A stretch of DNA of 10,735 nt from an uncultured Rhodanobacteraceae bacterium (lineage in GTDB: Bacteria > Pseudomonadota > Gammaproteobacteria > Xanthomonadales > Rhodanobacteraceae), in the NCBI GenBank assembly GCA_913053815.1, contig CAJXGK010000041.1, forward strand, positions 1 to 10,735, read 5' to 3'. How positions within the stretch are numbered: the first letter of the stretch is position 1; every line of letters begins with the position of its first letter. Below are positions 7,688 to 10,735 of this stretch, one piece after another. Both the position numbers and the translations under genes were made by a program. The notes beneath the pieces are model-generated. The model ran no database searches. It was not told the origin of the DNA and saw only the letters and a list, made by a program, of their open reading frames with translations.

Positions 7688-7706
7688 AATTTTCTCATGG
7701 ATTGAA
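7678..7706 (-). promoter_or_regulatory. Candidate sigma-70 promoter for the fusion gene
   Basis: On the minus strand TTCAAT (7706-7701) and CATAGT (7683-7678) are separated by 17 bases. They match the -35 and -10 consensus at three and four of six positions. The correct spacing and the location between mutS and the fusion gene support it; the box quality does not. Confidence 0.3.
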
Positions 7707-7764
7707 CGGCTGGGTGCTGGGAGAGAGTGCTACGGGCGGAATGCATCGAAACCGGCCAGGTGAC

Positions 7765-10362
7765 TCAGCGTAGCAGTGCCTGCAGGCGGTAGAGCAAGTC
7801 GAGAGCTTCCCGGGGGCTGAGCGCGTCCGGATCGATTTCCTGCAAGGCCTGTTCTACGGCTGAGGAGGGTAGTGAGGTGAATAAGCCTAGCTGGCTGTTT
7901 TCGGGATGGGGAGTCGGCGTATCCGGGGTCATGGGATCTTCGCCCTGTTCGAGTCGCTGCAAGACCTGTCGGGCCTGATCCAGTACCGAGCGCGGCAATC
8001 CCGCCAGTGCGGCGACCGCCAAACCGAAACTACGATCGGCGGGCCCCTCTTTGACTGCATGCATAAACACTAGACGATGTCCGTACTCGACCGCGTCGAG
8101 ATGGACATTGGCGACATTTGAATGGATCCCCGCCAGGGCGGTAAGTTCGAAGTAATGCGTGGCAAACAAGGTAAAAGAACCGTTGCGGGTAGCGAGGTGA
8201 ACCGCGCAAGCCTCGGCCAGGGCGAGGCCATCGTAGGTTGAAGTACCGCGACCGATTTCATCCATCAGCACCAGACTTTGGGAACTGGCATTGTGCAGAA
8301 TGTTGGCCGTTTCGGTCATTTCGACCATGAAAGTGGACTGGCCTCTGGCCAGATCATCTCCAGCACCGATACGGGTGAAAATACGATCAATCGGACCGAT
8401 CACGGCACGCCTTGCCGGTACGAAACTACCGATATGTGCGAGTAGCACAATCAGTGCAGTTTGCCGCATGTAGGTGGATTTTCCGCCCATGTTGGGGCCG
8501 GTAATCACCAGCATGCGGCGGTTGTCGTGCAAATCCAGGTCGTTGGGCTCGAACGGTTCATCACGTACCTGCTCGACCACCGGGTGCCGCCCCTGTTCAA
8601 TATGCAGGCAAGGCTCGGGAACCAGTTCAGGTGGGCGCCAATCGAGACGCTCGGCGCGCTCGGCCAAGGTGGTTAGAACGTCGAGTTCAGCCATGGCCGT
8701 GGTACAGCTGCGCAGTGGTTCGAGTTTTTCCGCAAGGGTCTCCAGCAAGTCTTCGTACAGGGCGCGTTCGCGCATCAGGGCGCGTTCGCGCGCAGAGAGA
8801 ACCTTGTCTTCGAATTGTTTAAGTTCCTCGGTTATGTAGCGCTCGGTATTTTTGGTCGTTTGCCGCCGGGTATAGTGGGTGGGAGCCCGCTCGGATTGGC
8901 TGCGACTGATCTCGATGTAGTAACCATGCACGCGGTTGTAACCGAGTTTGAGGGTGGCAATTCCGGTACTTTCACGTTCCCGGGCCTCCAGTTCCTGTAG
9001 AAAGTGGTCGGCCCCGGTCGCCAGCTCGCGTAGCTGGTCAAGTTCGGCGTCAAAGCCGGGGGCAATTACTCCACCGTTACGAACCAGCATCGGCGGCTGT
9101 TCGACCAGCGCTCGCCCCAGCCATGCAGCGATATCGGCGTGATCGCCGATATGGGTGTCCAGCAGGCTCAGGCGGGGGCTGTCTACAGCGGTGAGTTGGG
9201 CGCGTAGCGTCGGTGTGCTCAACAGACCGTCGCGGAGGGTGGTCAGATCCCTGGGTCGGGCGCTGCGCAGGGCTACGCGAGCGAGGATGCGTTCGAGATC
9301 GCCGAGACCATGCAGGCGCTCGCGCAAAGCGGCCGTTATGCCACTCTCTAGTAGCGCGCCAATGGCGTGGTGGCGTTCGCGCAAAGTGCCCTGATCGCGG
9401 AGTGGGCGGCCCAGCCAGCGGCGCAGTAGACGCGCGCCCATGGGGGTTACAGAGCCGTCGAGTACCCCGAGCAGGGTGTATTCGCGGCGGCCACTAAGGT
9501 GCTGGTCCAGCTCCAGATTGCGGCGGGTGGCCGCGTCCATGGTAATCGTGTCGGTGCTGTTCTCAACGGTGAGTCCGGTCAGGTGGGGTAGGGCCGTCTT
9601 CTGGGTCTCTTGCAGATAGGCCAGTAGACAGCCGGCGGCACCGATCGCCCGGGGCAGGTCGGCACAACCGAATCCGGAGAGATCCTGAGTTGCGAAAAAT
9701 CGGCAAAGTTCGCGTCGAGCGCTATCCGTATCGAAGTGCCACACTGGTCGTTGCCGTAGCCCCGGCAGGCCGGCAACGACTTTGGGCCCGGCAAAATCTT
9801 CGGCAACCAGAGTTTCCACAGGGGCAAGGCGGGCCAGCTCGGCGGTCAGGTCCGCGGCATCGGCGACTTCAGCGAGTAGAAAACGTCCCCCGGCCAGGTC
9901 TACCCAGGCGAGGCCAAAACCGTGTTGGCCAGCAGCAATAGCCAACAACAGGTTTTCACGGTTTCCATCGAGCAGGGCCTCGTCAGTGACCGTGCCCGGG
10001 GTAAGTACCCGAACGACCTTGCGTTCGACCAATCCCTTGGCCTGGGCCGGGTCGCCGATCTGTTCGCAGATGGCGACAGGTTCGCCGTGTCGCAGCAGTT
10101 TGCCCAGATAGGTTTCTACTGCATGGACAGGAACCCCGGCCATGGGAATCGGGGCTCCGGCGGACTGGCCCCGCTGGGTCAGAGTGATGTCGAGCAGTTG
10201 CGCGGCCTTGCGAGCATCGTCATAGAACAGCTCGTAAAAATCACCCATCCGAAACAGCAACAAGGTGTCGGGATACGCCGCCTTAGCAGTCAGGTACTGA
10301 CGCATCAACGGCGTATGGGCGCTGAGTTCGGCGGGGTTGAGACTTGGCTTGGATCGCTTCAA
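7765..10362 (-). CDS. mutS: DNA mismatch repair protein MutS
   Basis: This 865-residue protein is a full-length MutS (E. coli: 853). It binds mismatches and small loops as a dimer and recruits MutL on ATP binding. Domain I holds the mismatch-wedge motif Phe42-Tyr43-Glu44. Connector, core and clamp domains follow. The ATPase domain has Walker [10 protein letters not shown] (Lys628), Walker B LVLMDE (Asp701, Glu702) and switch THYFEL from 735. QLGLF at 824-828 fits a beta-clamp binding motif, and the last 25 residues look like the tetramerisation helices. The start is TTG: an in-frame TAG lies two codons further upstream and the next Met (20) would delete the conserved HTPLM region. No Shine-Dalgarno sequence precedes the TTG. 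It diverges from pncC with only 40 bp between them. Confidence 0.97.
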   Translation of the reverse strand: MKRSKPSLNPAELSAHTPLMRQYLTAKAAYPDTLLLFRMGDFYELFYDDARKAAQLLDITLTQRGQSAGAPIPMAGVPVHAVETYLGKLLRHGEPVAICEQIGDPAQAKGLVERKVVRVLTPGTVTDEALLDGNRENLLLAIAAGQHGFGLAWVDLAGGRFLLAEVADAADLTAELARLAPVETLVAEDFAGPKVVAGLPGLRQRPVWHFDTDSARRELCRFFATQDLSGFGCADLPRAIGAAGCLLAYLQETQKTALPHLTGLTVENSTDTITMDAATRRNLELDQHLSGRREYTLLGVLDGSVTPMGARLLRRWLGRPLRDQGTLRERHHAIGALLESGITAALRERLHGLGDLERILARVALRSARPRDLTTLRDGLLSTPTLRAQLTAVDSPRLSLLDTHIGDHADIAAWLGRALVEQPPMLVRNGGVIAPGFDAELDQLRELATGADHFLQELEARERESTGIATLKLGYNRVHGYYIEISRSQSERAPTHYTRRQTTKNTERYITEELKQFEDKVLSARERALMRERALYEDLLETLAEKLEPLRSCTTAMAELDVLTTLAERAERLDWRPPELVPEPCLHIEQGRHPVVEQVRDEPFEPNDLDLHDNRRMLVITGPNMGGKSTYMRQTALIVLLAHIGSFVPARRAVIGPIDRIFTRIGAGDDLARGQSTFMVEMTETANILHNASSQSLVLMDEIGRGTSTYDGLALAEACAVHLATRNGSFTLFATHYFELTALAGIHSNVANVHLDAVEYGHRLVFMHAVKEGPADRSFGLAVAALAGLPRSVLDQARQVLQRLEQGEDPMTPDTPTPHPENSQLGLFTSLPSSAVEQALQEIDPDALSPREALDLLYRLQALLR

Positions 10363-10391
10363 GAGTAACTATGCTAACGTTGGTTCAACAT

Positions 10392-10396
10392 AGGAG
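10392..10396 (+). promoter_or_regulatory. Ribosome binding site of pncC
   Basis: AGGAG lies six bases before the ATG at 10403, fixing the start of pncC. No clear promoter is visible in the 40-bp divergent gap, so promoter elements probably extend into the start of mutS. Confidence 0.75.
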
Positions 10397-10402
10397 TTTC
10401 GC

Positions 10403-10735
10403 ATGGACGCCCCATGGATTCCCACTGATACCGAACTTGGCCTGCTGGTTAGGGAGGTAGGGGCCGAGCTGCAGCACCAAGAACAGATGCTGGTTACCGC
10501 CGAATCCTGTACCGGAGGTTGGCTCGCCAAGGCACTTACCGACCGGGCTGGCAGTTCGGCCTGGTTTGCGGGCGGAGTGGTGGCCTATCGCTGCCAGGTT
10601 AAACAGGCCTTGCTGGGAGTCAACCCCCACACTTTGGAGCAGAGTGGCGCAGTGAGTCGGGAAACTGTGCTCGAGATGGTGTCCGGAGCCTTGGTCCATA
10701 TGGATAGCGATGTAGCTGTGGCGGTGACCGGCATT
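10403..10735 (+). CDS. pncC: Nicotinamide-nucleotide amidase (CinA C-terminal family), 5' part
   Basis: The first 111 codons of a gene cut by the window edge. The product converts NMN to nicotinate mononucleotide and ammonia in the bacterial pyridine nucleotide salvage cycle, in the cytoplasm. The hallmark TAESCTGG lies at residues 32-39, with Ser35 the expected nucleophile by family comparison, followed by an AGSSAWF stretch at 49-55 very like that of E. coli PncC (YgaD). The family is about 160 residues long, so roughly a third is missing. The N-terminus begins about 30 residues before the motif, so this is the stand-alone form and not the two-domain CinA. In many gammaproteobacteria this gene precedes recA, which is therefore expected just beyond the right edge. 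It diverges from mutS. Confidence 0.93.
   Translation, partial: MDAPWIPTDTELGLLVREVGAELQHQEQMLVTAESCTGGWLAKALTDRAGSSAWFAGGVVAYRCQVKQALLGVNPHTLEQSGAVSRETVLEMVSGALVHMDSDVAVAVTGI

Noticed and set aside
9922..10368. Plus-strand 148-codon open frame antisense to the mutS 5' end
   Set aside because: It is opposite highly conserved MutS sequence; GC-rich genes commonly give such long antisense frames.

Overview
The window looks like a chromosomal segment of a proteobacterium, most likely a gammaproteobacterium. The main clue is a canonical mutS transcribed divergently from a pncC (cinA C-terminal-type) gene. In many gammaproteobacteria that gene lies just upstream of recA, but recA itself would be beyond this window. 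A DUF211 gene, a family best known from archaea, and a molybdenum/sulfur-related fusion gene would suit an anaerobic or sulfur-metabolising lineage. That ecological reading is inference only.

Layout. Six genes lie on the minus strand and one partial gene on the plus strand. In minus-strand order they are: mutS (10362-7765, TTG start); a 168-bp gap with a candidate promoter; a 1021-codon gene fusing a molybdopterin (bis-MGD) oxidoreductase to a complete NifS-type cysteine desulfurase (7596-4531); a 203-bp gap; a DUF211 gene (4327-4031) overlapping by 4 bp a five-helix VIT/CCC1-like membrane protein gene (4034-3489); a 310-bp gap; and two MutS-family ATPase genes (3178-1616 and 1619-63) that also overlap by 4 bp. 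pncC starts at 10403 on the plus strand and runs off the right edge.

How the genes may work together. MutS is the mismatch sensor of DNA repair. The two downstream MutS-like proteins lack the mismatch-recognition domain. Both carry Asn in place of the Walker B Asp, and their overlap suggests they form a heteromer of unknown function. The DUF211 and VIT-like genes look translationally coupled and may act together, perhaps in metal handling. The most striking gene is the oxidoreductase-desulfurase fusion. In E. coli, IscS passes sulfur through FdhD to the bis-MGD cofactor of formate dehydrogenase, so this fusion could carry its own sulfur donor. Alternatively it could couple cysteine sulfur to a molybdenum redox reaction. 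All key catalytic residues of both halves are present, and the join is a Pro/Ser-rich linker with no frame disruption.

The lower-GC look of the left half (a 60-base sample at 2221-2280 is 48% GC, against 67% at 9421-9480) hints that the MutS-like pair may have a different history from mutS. Two short samples do not prove it.
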